DNA of 64,000 bases from Paenibacillus silviterrae (GTDB lineage: Bacteria > Bacillota > Bacilli > Paenibacillales > NBRC-103111), in contig NZ_JASKUT010000001.1 in assembly GCF_030167925.1 (NCBI RefSeq), forward strand, positions 1,984,001-2,048,000, written 5' to 3'. Positions 35,677 through 43,618 of this stretch are shown here, piece by piece. The notes beneath the pieces were generated by a model. That model was not told the DNA's origin, ran no database searches, and was given only the letters and a program-made list of their open reading frames with translations. The stretch's first letter is position 1; each line of letters opens with the position of its first letter. A program made the position numbers and the translations under genes.

Positions 35677-36426
35677 TTAGTACTTCGTTTTGGCATCCAG
35701 CCAGCTGACCGTGACCTGCTGCTCCTGCAGCTGCCAATTTTGCCTCAGCAGATGAACTACCTGCGTTCGCTTCTGCTCCAGCTCCGGAGCCGATGCCTCC
35801 AAAGCCTGCTGCGCCGGAGCCTCCTTCGTCTTGGCCGGGAGGGCAGCCCCGGATTCGATCTGGATCTGCACAGGCTGGACAGGGCGAATCGGCTCTGACG
35901 GGAGCGCCTTGCCTTCCCTCTTCTGCGGCTTGACCTCGGCATTCAGCGCAACGGCGACATGACCGATCACCTTATTCCCGCTCGCATCCGTCGTGGTTTC
36001 CACCTGTACCTGCCCGACTTTGACTCCGAGGTTCTGTTCAATGCTTCGCTTTATCACCTCGGCCGCCTGCTGCTGCACCAGGTGATGGGCCTGCTGCTCC
36101 TGCTTTGCGCGAAGCGCCTCCGCTTGCTGCTGTATCGACGGCAGCGACTCCACCTGCCCGGTTACCGGCGAGCTGCCGGCCGTTAAGGTGAATGGACCGC
36201 TGTTTGACGCATCCTGCTTGAACAGCGCGCCGGCCAGCATTTCTTCTACCTGGTTATTTTTTTGAAACAGGGAGAACAGGGGATGAAGCAACGTCAAAAG
36301 AATGAACAAGCCCATGACGGTTTTGACATAACGCTGCATCGTTTGATTCGGAAGCAGCAGATCGATGAAGGTGGCCAGCAGGATGACCAGGATGATCGAT
36401 TTCAGCCAGCCGCTTAACCAGTCCAT
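35677..36426 (-). CDS. spoIIIAF: Stage III sporulation protein AF
   Basis: 249 residues. Two N-terminal transmembrane helices (GWLKSIILVILLATFIDLLLP and VKTVMGLFILLTLLHPLF) and an extracellular domain with a Gln/Ala-rich coiled coil and a C-terminal KRTQVVHLLRQNWQL segment. Family length is about 200, so this copy has extra low-complexity sequence in the middle. ATG 36426 is 11 bases after GGAGG; a TTG at 36444 overlaps the ribosome site. Confidence 0.9.
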   Translation of the reverse strand: MDWLSGWLKSIILVILLATFIDLLLPNQTMQRYVKTVMGLFILLTLLHPLFSLFQKNNQVEEMLAGALFKQDASNSGPFTLTAGSSPVTGQVESLPSIQQQAEALRAKQEQQAHHLVQQQAAEVIKRSIEQNLGVKVGQVQVETTTDASGNKVIGHVAVALNAEVKPQKREGKALPSEPIRPVQPVQIQIESGAALPAKTKEAPAQQALEASAPELEQKRTQVVHLLRQNWQLQEQQVTVSWLDAKTKY

Positions 36427-36478
36427 GGGACTTCTCACCTCCAAGCGCTTTGCGAATGAACCGCGGCGGCTGCGAGCG

Positions 36479-37723
36479 TCACCTCATCATGACGGATACA
36501 TTGCCCGCGGCGATCAGAATCGTAATGGCAAGAAAGAACATCAGCCCGACTACCGCCAGCGCGGCGAATACATAAATCAAGCTTTTTCCTAACGTTTCCA
36601 GACAGGAGATCATCGGGTTGTCGCCCAAGGGCTGCATGACGGCTGCTGAAAAGTTATATATGAAGGCTAATGCCAGAATTTTCAAAGCAGGAAAGGCACA
36701 GAGCACCAGGATGATAACGACCCCGACGAGCCCGACCGCGTTCTTCACCAGCAAGGAAGCGCCGATAACCGTTTCCGAAGCATCCGAGAACATGCGGCCT
36801 ACGACCGGAACGAAATTGCCGGCAACATATTTGGCCGTACGGATCGTAACGCCGTCCGTAATCGCCCCCGTCGCACCCTGGACCGAAATGACACCGAGGA
36901 AGACGGTAATAAATACCCCCAGGCAGCCAAGAGCTACTGTTCGGAGAAGATTGGCCAGCTGTGTGACCTTGTACTTATCCGAAAGCGAGCTGACGATATG
37001 CAGTACCGCCGAGAAAAACAGCAGTGGAAAAACGATAAAGTAAATGGCGGTTCCCACAGCGTGAATCATGAAGATGATCAGCGGATGAAGCACGGAGACC
37101 GAAACGACATTCCCCATTGAGGCCAGCAGGGTGAGCAGCAAGGGGACGACGGCCACCATAAAATGAATCATGTCGGTGATTGCCGTTTTGGCATAACCGA
37201 TTGCAACACTGAAGCTGTTGATGGCGATGATCATGAGTACCATAAAGGCGATCGCGTAAGCAATTTTACTGACCGCATTTTTCTCGAAGGAGCTCTGGAG
37301 CGTCTCCAGCAGCATGCTGAATACCGAGAGGATCACGATAGACACCAGCAGCTTGCCGTTATGCACCAGCTCATGAAAGAAATAACGGAACAAGCCGGAG
37401 AAAAAGGATGTGAAGCTGAGCTCCGCCTTGCCTTGAAGCAGCTGGGTGAAGGTAGGTGCCCGGTTATCGGGAAAGTATCCGCCGTACTGCCCTACCAGCC
37501 GGCTCCAGAATTGCTCCACCTGGTCCATCGGCAGCCTTTCCGCTTGCTCGCGGATCAGCTCTTCTACCGGCGTTGCCGCATGAACGGTGCTTGGGCAGCT
37601 CCCCGGCTTCCAGCAGCCGAACCCGCCTCCGGTATCCAGCAGCAGCGCTGTCAAAAGTGCGATCCAGATCCATAGCGCCGGAACCCGCCTGGGTCGATTC
37701 GAGTGTAACAATGGCTGCAGCAT
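36479..37723 (-). CDS. spoIIIAE: Stage III sporulation protein AE
   Basis: 414 residues. Cleaved-signal-like N terminus (ALWIWIALLTALLLDT...VHAA), then seven or eight transmembrane helices with the conserved ATGAITDGVTIRTAKYVAGNFVPVVGRMFSDA segment. It resembles membrane parts of secretion export gates and belongs to the forespore feeding complex. Followed 34 bases later by spoIIIAF and preceded by spoIIIAD. Confidence 0.94.
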   Translation of the reverse strand: MLQPLLHSNRPRRVPALWIWIALLTALLLDTGGGFGCWKPGSCPSTVHAATPVEELIREQAERLPMDQVEQFWSRLVGQYGGYFPDNRAPTFTQLLQGKAELSFTSFFSGLFRYFFHELVHNGKLLVSIVILSVFSMLLETLQSSFEKNAVSKIAYAIAFMVLMIIAINSFSVAIGYAKTAITDMIHFMVAVVPLLLTLLASMGNVVSVSVLHPLIIFMIHAVGTAIYFIVFPLLFFSAVLHIVSSLSDKYKVTQLANLLRTVALGCLGVFITVFLGVISVQGATGAITDGVTIRTAKYVAGNFVPVVGRMFSDASETVIGASLLVKNAVGLVGVVIILVLCAFPALKILALAFIYNFSAAVMQPLGDNPMISCLETLGKSLIYVFAALAVVGLMFFLAITILIAAGNVSVMMR

Positions 37724-37761
37724 GGCTTCATCTCCTAGTTCGCTTGCCGCTTCCTCCGCGC

Positions 37762-38151
37762 CTATGCGGGCAGAAGCTTGACTACGGTTTCGATAATGAC
37801 CGATACGATCGGAATCGCCATCACCATAATGAGAATTTTGCCGGATAGCTCAATTTTGGAGGCAACGGCCTCAAGTCCGGCGTCGCGTACGATCTGTGCA
37901 CCGAATTCGGCGATATAGGCAATGCCGATGATTTTCAGCACGGTTTTCAGAAACACCATATTGACGTCAGCCTTATTCGCCAGTTCCTCCAGCACCTCGA
38001 TCACCGCTGAGATTTTCCCGATGAGAAACAGGAAGATCGTAATCCCTGTGAAGGCGGTAAGCAGGAAGGCGAACATCGGCTTCTGCTCTTTAATGATCAG
38101 CACCAGGATGGCCGTAATGAGGCCGAGGCCTACGATTTGTATGATTTCCAT
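37762..38151 (-). CDS. spoIIIAD: Stage III sporulation protein AD
   Basis: 129 residues with four transmembrane helices (IIQIVGLGLITAILVLIIK; FAFLLTAFTGITIFLFLIGKI; a central VFLKTVLKIIGIAYIAEFGAQI; and a C-terminal ILIMVMAIPIVSVIIETVVKLL). With SpoIIIAC it may form the export-gate part of the channel. Eight bases after spoIIIAC. Confidence 0.94.
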   Translation of the reverse strand: MEIIQIVGLGLITAILVLIIKEQKPMFAFLLTAFTGITIFLFLIGKISAVIEVLEELANKADVNMVFLKTVLKIIGIAYIAEFGAQIVRDAGLEAVASKIELSGKILIMVMAIPIVSVIIETVVKLLPA

Positions 38152-38159
38152 CGGCTCAC

Positions 38160-38363
38160 CTACTGGAATAGAAAGATCGTTTTGATTTCTTTAAACAAGC
38201 TGTCCAGAAGACTCACCACCATGAAGAGCACCACGACGAACCCGATGACCGTCACCCAGTGGGCCATGTCTTCCTTTCCCATCTGCTTCAGCACAGTGTG
38301 AATCATGGCGATAATGATGCCGATGCCGGCAATCTGAAATATCGCGTTAACATCCACGTTCAT
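38160..38363 (-). CDS. spoIIIAC: Stage III sporulation protein AC
   Basis: 67 residues with two transmembrane helices (AIFQIAGIGIIIAMIHTVLKQ and WVTVIGFVVVLFMVVSLL), the family size. ATG 38363 follows GAGGTGAGG by eight bases; a GTG three codons earlier lies within the ribosome site. Small membrane partner of SpoIIIAD. Confidence 0.94.
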   Translation of the reverse strand: MNVDVNAIFQIAGIGIIIAMIHTVLKQMGKEDMAHWVTVIGFVVVLFMVVSLLDSLFKEIKTIFLFQ

Positions 38364-38404
38364 TGGCGGCACCTCACCTCAAGCCCTTCAAAAATCTTAC
38401 ATCC

Positions 38405-38923
38405 CTAGTACATGATGATGACGATGAGCGCACCGAGCAGCACCCCCAGGCTTTTCCACATCCGCTCGTATTTCGCCTGCTCCTCGCGGGCCGTTTCGTT
38501 TTCGCCTTGGAGCTGGAGAATGGCGAGCCGCAGATGCTTGACCTGATCGTCCCTGTCGGTTAGCCCTAATGTCGCTCCCAGCTGGGATACAATTTCGCGC
38601 TCGGAAGGCTTCATGGAGGTGTTGCGCCACTGCTGGGCGATGACATGCTGCCAGATGTCCCGGGCACTTCTTCCCGCGGGCTCGCTCAGCTCCTTACCCG
38701 CTTGGGCGAATACGGCTCCTACCGGGCCGGGACTGCGTTCGCCGATGGAGCGGAGCGCCTCGGAGAGGGGGGTGAAGCCGTAAACGATTTCCGTTTCCAG
38801 CCGCTGAAGTCCGCGGATCAACTCGGCAATATGCGTCGGCCTGCGAGACAGCTGAAGCGCCTGGTACCAGCCGAACAGCGTACCGGCCAGCAGGATCAGC
38901 GCTGCACCGAACAGCTTCAGCAT
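38405..38923 (-). CDS. spoIIIAB: Stage III sporulation protein AB
   Basis: 172 residues. N-terminal helix (LKLFGAALILLAGTLFGWYQA) and a C-terminal helix (MWKSLGVLLGALIVIIMY) flank a helical domain similar to type II secretion GspF parts. Family alignment places the start at the ATG at 38923 (MLKLFGA). No ribosome site stands in front of it; instead an 11-codon ORF (38917-38952) begins on the spoIIIAA stop with a strong ribosome site and ends over this ATG, pointing to translational coupling. Confidence 0.92.
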   Translation of the reverse strand: MLKLFGAALILLAGTLFGWYQALQLSRRPTHIAELIRGLQRLETEIVYGFTPLSEALRSIGERSPGPVGAVFAQAGKELSEPAGRSARDIWQHVIAQQWRNTSMKPSEREIVSQLGATLGLTDRDDQVKHLRLAILQLQGENETAREEQAKYERMWKSLGVLLGALIVIIMY

Positions 38924-38952
38924 AATGACGGCGCCGGCTTGCCTTTCCTCAT
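38917..38952 (-). CDS. 11-codon coupling ORF between spoIIIAA and spoIIIAB
   Basis: GGAGGG stands 7-8 bases before an ATG that overlaps the spoIIIAA stop (TGATG). The frame encodes MRKGKPAPSLC and stops at a TGA three bases past the spoIIIAB ATG (ATGCTGA). A ribosome that ends here could restart on spoIIIAB, which has no ribosome site of its own. The peptide itself probably has no function. Confidence 0.45.
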   Translation of the reverse strand: MRKGKPAPSLC

Positions 38953-39938
38953 CAGGGCTTCCCTCCTTTGATCGTGAACGCTCTTTGTTCATTCAATCTC
39001 GCACCGTCTGCCTTACAGATGAAGATTCCCGGCCGCTTCTCTCCCGCCCTGCGCTCCAGCACCGCAATTCGCTCGAAAATGCCCGCTTCCAGAAGCTCCT
39101 TCAAGATCGGCCGGCGCTTCGCATCCGCCAGATCCCGGCCATGCGCCGATGCGATGACACTGATGCCGGCATGGAGCGCCTCGCGAACCGCCGAAGCATC
39201 CTCCGGCCGGCCGATCTCGTCGGCTACCAGCACCTCCGGAGACATCGAGCGGATCATCATCATCATCCCTTCCGCCTTAGGGCAGCCGTCGAGCACATCG
39301 GTCCGCGGTCCCAAATCGAAGAGCGGAACTCCCTTAACACAGGCGGCAAGCTCGGATCGTTCATCGACGACGCCCACCTTGAAGCCGCTTCGTGCAGGAG
39401 CATGCCCCTGGCTGAGCAGCCTCGCTATATCCCGAAGCAGCGTCGTTTTTCCTACGCCCGGCGGAGACACGACCAGCGTATGCCTGACGGAACCGGACAG
39501 AGGGTCGATCAGGAAAGGCAGCACCGCTTCCCCTACGCCCTTCCACTCTCGTGCTATACGGATATTGAAGCCGGTGATTTCCTTAAGATGCTTGACCTTT
39601 CCCTGCTCTACCAGGGTTCTCCCGGCCAGTCCCACCCTGTGACCGCCTGAGACGGTGATGAAGCCCCGTTTCAGCTCCTCTTCGAAGGTATAGAGCGAAT
39701 GCTGTGTGAGCATCTCCAGCAGGGTTCTGCATTCCTCTTGCGAAGGCCGATAAGCTTGTTCCGTCTTTGGGCTCACGCTTCCGTTCCGTTGCACGAAGCC
39801 GTAGCTTGCGCCCCGGATCAGCTCCAGCGGCCGATCCTGCCTTACGCGAATCTCTTGCAACTCTTCCTGCCATTCATCTGGTAGATTTGATAGAATGCGC
39901 TGCATAGGGACAGAAAACAACGGGAGCAAGGATCTCAT
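38952..39938 (-). CDS. spoIIIAA: Stage III sporulation protein AA (ATPase)
   Basis: 328 residues. Secretion-type AAA+ ATPase thought to energise the SpoIIIA-SpoIIQ channel. Walker A VSPPGVGKTTLLRDIARLL, Walker B-like EVLVADEIGRPEDA, plus family segments LQEIRVRQDRPLELI, GYRVGLAGRTLVEQGKVKHL, and VGVVDERSELA. ATG 39938 follows GGAGGTG; 28 further in-frame codons upstream have no ribosome site and would run over the promoter. First gene of the operon, behind a sigma-E-like promoter at 40022-40049. Confidence 0.95.
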   Translation of the reverse strand: MRSLLPLFSVPMQRILSNLPDEWQEELQEIRVRQDRPLELIRGASYGFVQRNGSVSPKTEQAYRPSQEECRTLLEMLTQHSLYTFEEELKRGFITVSGGHRVGLAGRTLVEQGKVKHLKEITGFNIRIAREWKGVGEAVLPFLIDPLSGSVRHTLVVSPPGVGKTTLLRDIARLLSQGHAPARSGFKVGVVDERSELAACVKGVPLFDLGPRTDVLDGCPKAEGMMMMIRSMSPEVLVADEIGRPEDASAVREALHAGISVIASAHGRDLADAKRRPILKELLEAGIFERIAVLERRAGEKRPGIFICKADGARLNEQRAFTIKGGKP

Positions 39939-40021
39939 GCTGAATCGCACCTCCCCGGTCCAGCGTACCTCATGCGTGTCTTGACGCAGACGTCGGCTGA
40001 CCTGTCCATCTTTTACAACCA

Positions 40022-40049
40022 TATGTATGCCTTGTCTACTGAAATATGC
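40022..40049 (-). promoter_or_regulatory. Sigma-E promoter of the spoIIIA operon
   Basis: Minus strand: GCATATT (40049-40043), 13 bases, CATACATA (40029-40022). This is a close match to the sigma-E consensus and is placed where the B. subtilis sigma-E promoter of spoIIIA is expected, just past the yqhV stop codon. Confidence 0.75.
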
Positions 40050-40052
40050 TAA

Positions 40053-40319
40053 TTACTTTTTTAAGATTCCGATAAAAATGCAGCTAACTCCTACCAGAAC
40101 CCACATCATCTTGCCAAAGGAGAGCTTATCTGCAAGGCCCACGAGCCCGATCGTTGTCGTCGCGAGAAGCACCAGCGGTCCCACAAGAGCGAGTCCGGAA
40201 TTGACCATCAACGCCTTATCGATTTGGTTCAAGCGCAGCATGATCAGTGCGGCGATAATCTCGATCGTTCCGGACATCAGCCTTAGCGACGCCATGCTCA
40301 ATACGATTTTGTTCAGCAT
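40053..40319 (-). CDS. yqhV: DUF2619 family membrane protein (YqhV)
   Basis: 88 residues with three transmembrane helices (VLSMASLRLMSGTIEIIAALIML; ALMVNSGLALVGPLVLLATTTIGLVG; MMWVLVGVSCIFIGIL). YqhV lies directly upstream of spoIIIAA in Bacillus too, with unknown function. GGGAGGAG precedes a GTG (40325) by about five bases and an ATG (40319) by eleven, in the same frame; either may be the start. Confidence 0.85.
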   Translation of the reverse strand: MLNKIVLSMASLRLMSGTIEIIAALIMLRLNQIDKALMVNSGLALVGPLVLLATTTIGLVGLADKLSFGKMMWVLVGVSCIFIGILKK

Positions 40320-40405
40320 TTCCACTTTCTCCTCCCTTAAAGTCACCCTACATGTCCTTCCCTTCCAATCTATGCAGGCCCGTCTCATTTTAGCCTCATT
40401 AGGGC

Positions 40406-40433
40406 ACACACCCATGAAAAAATGCATATGATG
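40406..40433 (+). promoter_or_regulatory. Possible sigma-K-like promoter of comA
   Basis: AC (40406-40407), 17 bases and CATATGATG (40425-40433), close to the late mother-cell AC-N17-CATAnnnTA pattern with one mismatch. The pattern is short, so chance occurrence is quite possible. Confidence 0.25.
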
Positions 40434-40473
40434 ACACAGAAATTCCAATTCTCTTTACAGCGAGGCGATAATC

Positions 40474-41316
40474 ATGGAGGTTAGTTCCCCACTGCAGTGG
40501 CATCCCCTGCTCAGTGATCCCACGGAGACACGACAAGCGAAGCCCAGGGACAAAGGCATGACGATGGTCATTGACAAGGGGCTTGGGTGGAACGCTTTGG
40601 ATGACCTGCTTGAAACGGCCGGGGCTCATATCGATATGCTCAAAATCGGTTTTGGCACCTCTCCGCTATATACATTGGAACTGCTGAAGAAAAAAATCGA
40701 AAAGGCCAAGGAGCACGACATATTGGTCTATCCGGGCGGAACGTTTCTGGAGGTCGCCATCCGGCAGGGACTGATCGATGCGTATTTCGAAACGATCGCG
40801 GCCCTCGGTTTCAATGCGGTGGAGGTATCCGACGGAACCATCGAGATCGATCGCAGCCTTCGCAGCGAGCTGATCGTCCGCGGCAAAGAAGCAGGCTTTA
40901 CGGTAATCACGGAGTACGGAAAAAAGTGCTGGGGCTCGACGATCGAAATGACGGAGCTTATTGAGACGGTTGTGACCGATTCGGAGCTGGGGGCCAGACT
41001 GATCACGATTGAAGGCAGGGAATCCGGCAAAGGCGTAGGAATTTTTGATGATAACGGGGAATGTAAGGATAAGGATATCGAAATGGTGCTGGAGCAAGTT
41101 CCGAGCCGCGATCTTCTGCTATGGGAGGCTCCGCATAAGGATCAGCAGGTGCATCTGCTGAATATGCTCGGAACGGAGATCCACCTTGGGAATATCGCCC
41201 CGAGCGACGTCATTTCCTTGGAAGCCCTTCGCCGCGGACTCCGATCCGACACTCTGCACTTGGGGAAGGAGCGTACGGCTCTGAAAACTCCGGATGCGGT
41301 ATCTCGGGAATCGTAA
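40474..41316 (+). CDS. comA: Phosphosulfolactate synthase ComA
   Basis: 280 residues, TIM-barrel. Adds sulfite to phosphoenolpyruvate to give (2R)-3-phosphosulfolactate. Family motifs: MTMVIDKGLGWNALDDLLETAG, LKIGFGTSPLY, VYPGGTFLEVA, FNAVEVSDGTIEI, VITEYGKKCWGS and LLWEAPHKDQQVHLLN. The name comes from coenzyme M synthesis in archaea; in Bacillus relatives (YitD) the product is 3-sulfolactate found in spores. Not related to the competence regulator of the same name. Followed 49 bases later by comB. Confidence 0.92.
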   Translation: MEVSSPLQWHPLLSDPTETRQAKPRDKGMTMVIDKGLGWNALDDLLETAGAHIDMLKIGFGTSPLYTLELLKKKIEKAKEHDILVYPGGTFLEVAIRQGLIDAYFETIAALGFNAVEVSDGTIEIDRSLRSELIVRGKEAGFTVITEYGKKCWGSTIEMTELIETVVTDSELGARLITIEGRESGKGVGIFDDNGECKDKDIEMVLEQVPSRDLLLWEAPHKDQQVHLLNMLGTEIHLGNIAPSDVISLEALRRGLRSDTLHLGKERTALKTPDAVSRES

Positions 41317-41365
41317 TCCCGATGCTGATCTGAGGCAGGCGGCAATGAAAAGGAGGCGCTCATTC

Positions 41366-42076
41366 GTGTACATTCATGTGATTCCCAGCGTCAATGAAGC
41401 GCAGGCGGAGGATGTTCAGCAGAAGGTTGTCATCGTGATCGATGTACTCAGGGCTACATCCACAATGCTTACGGCCTTAGCGAACGGAGCGAAGGAAATA
41501 TACCCCGTCGAGACCGTACAGCAAGCGAAGCAGCTTTATCAGCCTGGTTTTTTGCTGGGTGGAGAACGACATTGCAAACGAATCCCGGGGTTTGACCTCG
41601 GCAACTCTCCGCTCGAATATCAAGACAACCATGTGGCCGGCAAAACATTGGTCATCACCACAACGAACGGTACCCGAGCCATTGAGAAGTCGGCCAAGGC
41701 GAGCCATATTTTCATCGGCTCTCTCTTGAATGCCAGGGCTTGTGCGATGAAGGCTGCCGAGCTGGGTAAAGATATCGCGATCGTCTGTTCGGGCACACAA
41801 GACGTCTTTTCCTTAGAAGACGGTCTTTGTGCCGGCCTTATAGTGCAGGAGCTAATAGAGCTTGCAGGGGACGGCGTGCAGGTGAACGACTTTGGACTTA
41901 GTATGCTTCATGCGTATCGACAAGTTCAGGACAATGTACTGGCGGCTCTGCAGCAATGCTCCAACGGCAAAAGACTGATGCAAATCGGATTTCCCGAGGA
42001 CGTCGCATACTGCTCCCAAGTGAATACGATGCCGCTGGTTGCCATGGTGCAGCAAGGTAAGCTTCAGCTCGTCTAA
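41366..42076 (+). CDS. comB: 2-phosphosulfolactate phosphatase ComB
   Basis: 236 residues. Removes phosphate from phosphosulfolactate to give sulfolactate. Family motifs VVIVIDVLRATSTMLTALANGAKEIYPV, LLGGERHCKRIPGFDLGNSPLEY, VITTTNGTRAI, VCSGTQDVFSLEDGLCAGLIV and FPEDVAYCSQVN. I chose the GTG at 41366, nine bases after AAGGAGG; ATG 41345 lies before that ribosome site. Forms a two-gene operon with comA. Confidence 0.9.
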   Translation: MYIHVIPSVNEAQAEDVQQKVVIVIDVLRATSTMLTALANGAKEIYPVETVQQAKQLYQPGFLLGGERHCKRIPGFDLGNSPLEYQDNHVAGKTLVITTTNGTRAIEKSAKASHIFIGSLLNARACAMKAAELGKDIAIVCSGTQDVFSLEDGLCAGLIVQELIELAGDGVQVNDFGLSMLHAYRQVQDNVLAALQQCSNGKRLMQIGFPEDVAYCSQVNTMPLVAMVQQGKLQLV

Positions 42077-42161
42077 GCTCGCAGCCGGCAGGGTTCTAAA
42101 CCAAGCCCCCCTTCATAAACATAGAGTAACCGACGGGTCCGGCAGCAGAATCTCCTTCATT

Positions 42162-42193
42162 AAAAAAAAAAGACCCACATCTCTATGTGGGCC
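42162..42193 (-). terminator. Aspartokinase gene terminator
   Basis: CCCACAT (42174-42180) pairs with ATGTGGG (42185-42191), extended by GA/CC edges; on the minus strand a run of ten T follows. Convergent comB ends about 85 bases away and may share it. Confidence 0.88.
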
Positions 42194-42267
42194 TTGCGAA
42201 CGCTCGCGGCTTCCCTGCGGCCTTCCATGGCTTCAGGGTAAGCGCGACTATGCTTATTGCGCCTGAC

Positions 42268-42786
42268 TTATCGTCTCTCTGAAGGTCCGCCTACGAAAGC
42301 GGCCTTGTCTGTGTCTAAGCCGTACGCCGTGTGCAGCGCCTGCACAACCTCGTTCAGACGAGTATTGTCGATAACACAGGAGGTCTTGATTTCGGAAGTG
42401 CTGACCATGATAATGCTGATGCCAAGGTCGGAGATCACCTCGAACATTTTCGCCGCAACACCCGGTGTGCTCACCATGCCCGCGCCTACGATGGAAACCT
42501 TCACGAGGTTTTCTTCGGAAGTCACTTCACGGAAGCCAACCGCTCCGCGGATGCTCTCGATCACTTGCAGCGCCTTCTCTTTATCACCGAGGGATACGGT
42601 AAAGGAAAAGTCAGCCTGACCGTCGCGCGTGCCGCTCTGAACGATGATATCCACGTCAATTTGCTCCTTCGCGAGCGCCGTAAATACCTTCGCCAGCTGA
42701 CCCGGCTTCTCTTCCACTCCCAAAATGCTGATTCTTGCTACGTTCTTATCGTAAGCGATGCCGCGCACCACGATTCCTTGTTCCAT
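42268..42786 (-). CDS. Aspartokinase beta subunit from an internal start
   Basis: AAGGAGG stands eight bases before an in-frame ATG at 42786 (AAMEQGIVV), inside lysC just before the first ACT domain. Translation from it yields a 172-residue regulatory subunit identical to the C-terminal part of the kinase. B. subtilis LysC is an alpha2beta2 enzyme whose beta subunit arises in just this way; the site here is as good as most gene starts in the window. Confidence 0.7.
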   Translation of the reverse strand: MEQGIVVRGIAYDKNVARISILGVEEKPGQLAKVFTALAKEQIDVDIIVQSGTRDGQADFSFTVSLGDKEKALQVIESIRGAVGFREVTSEENLVKVSIVGAGMVSTPGVAAKMFEVISDLGISIIMVSTSEIKTSCVIDNTRLNEVVQALHTAYGLDTDKAAFVGGPSERR

Positions 42787-43533
42787 GGCTGCTTCCTCCT
42801 TCACATTCGTTCCTGGATTATGATTGAAGCTGGATCTGACGACCAGCGGTACATTGTAGTTTTTCGCATATTCCACCGCTCTTGGATGAAGAACAGCCGC
42901 GCCAAGATTAGCAAGCTCCAGCATCTCATCGTAGGAAATTTCATTCAGCTTGCGGGCAACCTTCACAACACGCGGATCCGTAGAGTAGACTCCATCAACG
43001 TCCGTGAAAATTTCGCAGACATCCGCTTGAATCGCTGCGGCCAAAGCAACGGCCGTTGTATCCGAACCGCCTCGGCCGAGTGTCGTAATTTCCCCTTCCT
43101 CGGTCATCCCTTGGAATCCGGCCACAATGACGACATTCCCTGCATCAAGTGCCTTCAGAACACGCTCGGGCTGAATATCGGTAATTCTTGCCTTCCCATG
43201 AACCGCTTCGGTATACATACCCGCCTGCCAGCCTGTAAAGGAAACCGCCTTCTGACCCAAGCTCTGGATCGCCATGGAGAGCAATGCAACCGATACCTGC
43301 TCGCCTGTGGTCAGCAGCATGTCCATTTCACGCGCTGGAGGAGTAATGGTACAAATCTGCTTGGACAAATCAATCAAATCGTCCGTTGTATCGCCCATGG
43401 CGGAAACGACGACTACGCACTTATGGCCTTGTGCGCTAACCTCAGCAATACGGCCGGCCACGCGCTTCATACGCTCCGCATCTCCTACCGAGCTTCCGCC
43501 GAACTTCATAACTATCAGAGACAAGCTGCTCAC
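42268..43533 (-). CDS. lysC: Aspartate kinase (alpha subunit) with two ACT domains
   Basis: 421 residues. Phosphorylates aspartate, the first step toward lysine, diaminopimelate, threonine and methionine. Kinase domain with VMKFGGSSVGD, TTGEQVSVALLSMA, TTLGRGGSDTTAVALAAA and FTDVDGVYSTDPR; two C-terminal ACT domains (ISILGVEEKPGQLAKVF; VSIVGAGMVSTPGVAAKMFEV). An internal ATG at 42786 with a perfect ribosome site would give the separate beta subunit, as in B. subtilis aspartokinase II. The 85-base leader is too short for a lysine riboswitch. Sigma-A promoter at 43569-43597. Confidence 0.94.
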   Translation of the reverse strand: MSSLSLIVMKFGGSSVGDAERMKRVAGRIAEVSAQGHKCVVVVSAMGDTTDDLIDLSKQICTITPPAREMDMLLTTGEQVSVALLSMAIQSLGQKAVSFTGWQAGMYTEAVHGKARITDIQPERVLKALDAGNVVIVAGFQGMTEEGEITTLGRGGSDTTAVALAAAIQADVCEIFTDVDGVYSTDPRVVKVARKLNEISYDEMLELANLGAAVLHPRAVEYAKNYNVPLVVRSSFNHNPGTNVKEEAAMEQGIVVRGIAYDKNVARISILGVEEKPGQLAKVFTALAKEQIDVDIIVQSGTRDGQADFSFTVSLGDKEKALQVIESIRGAVGFREVTSEENLVKVSIVGAGMVSTPGVAAKMFEVISDLGISIIMVSTSEIKTSCVIDNTRLNEVVQALHTAYGLDTDKAAFVGGPSERR

Positions 43534-43568
43534 TCCCTACCGAAACTTTTGCACATCACAATGTATGA

Positions 43569-43597
43569 TTATACCATAAGCCAACCCAACGTTGAAG
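43569..43597 (-). promoter_or_regulatory. Sigma-A promoter of lysC
   Basis: Minus strand TTCAAC (43597-43592), 17 bases, TATAAT (43574-43569). A Spo0A-box core TGTCGAA lies just upstream on the plus strand at 43607-43613. Confidence 0.6.
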
Positions 43598-43618
43598 TAG
43601 AAAAATGTCGAAATGATA

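Noticed and set aside
40474..41316. Competence regulator ComA
   Set aside because: The sequence is phosphosulfolactate synthase; only the gene name is shared.
43534..43618. Lysine riboswitch in front of the aspartokinase gene
   Set aside because: The leader is far too short for an L-box and shows no suitable stems.
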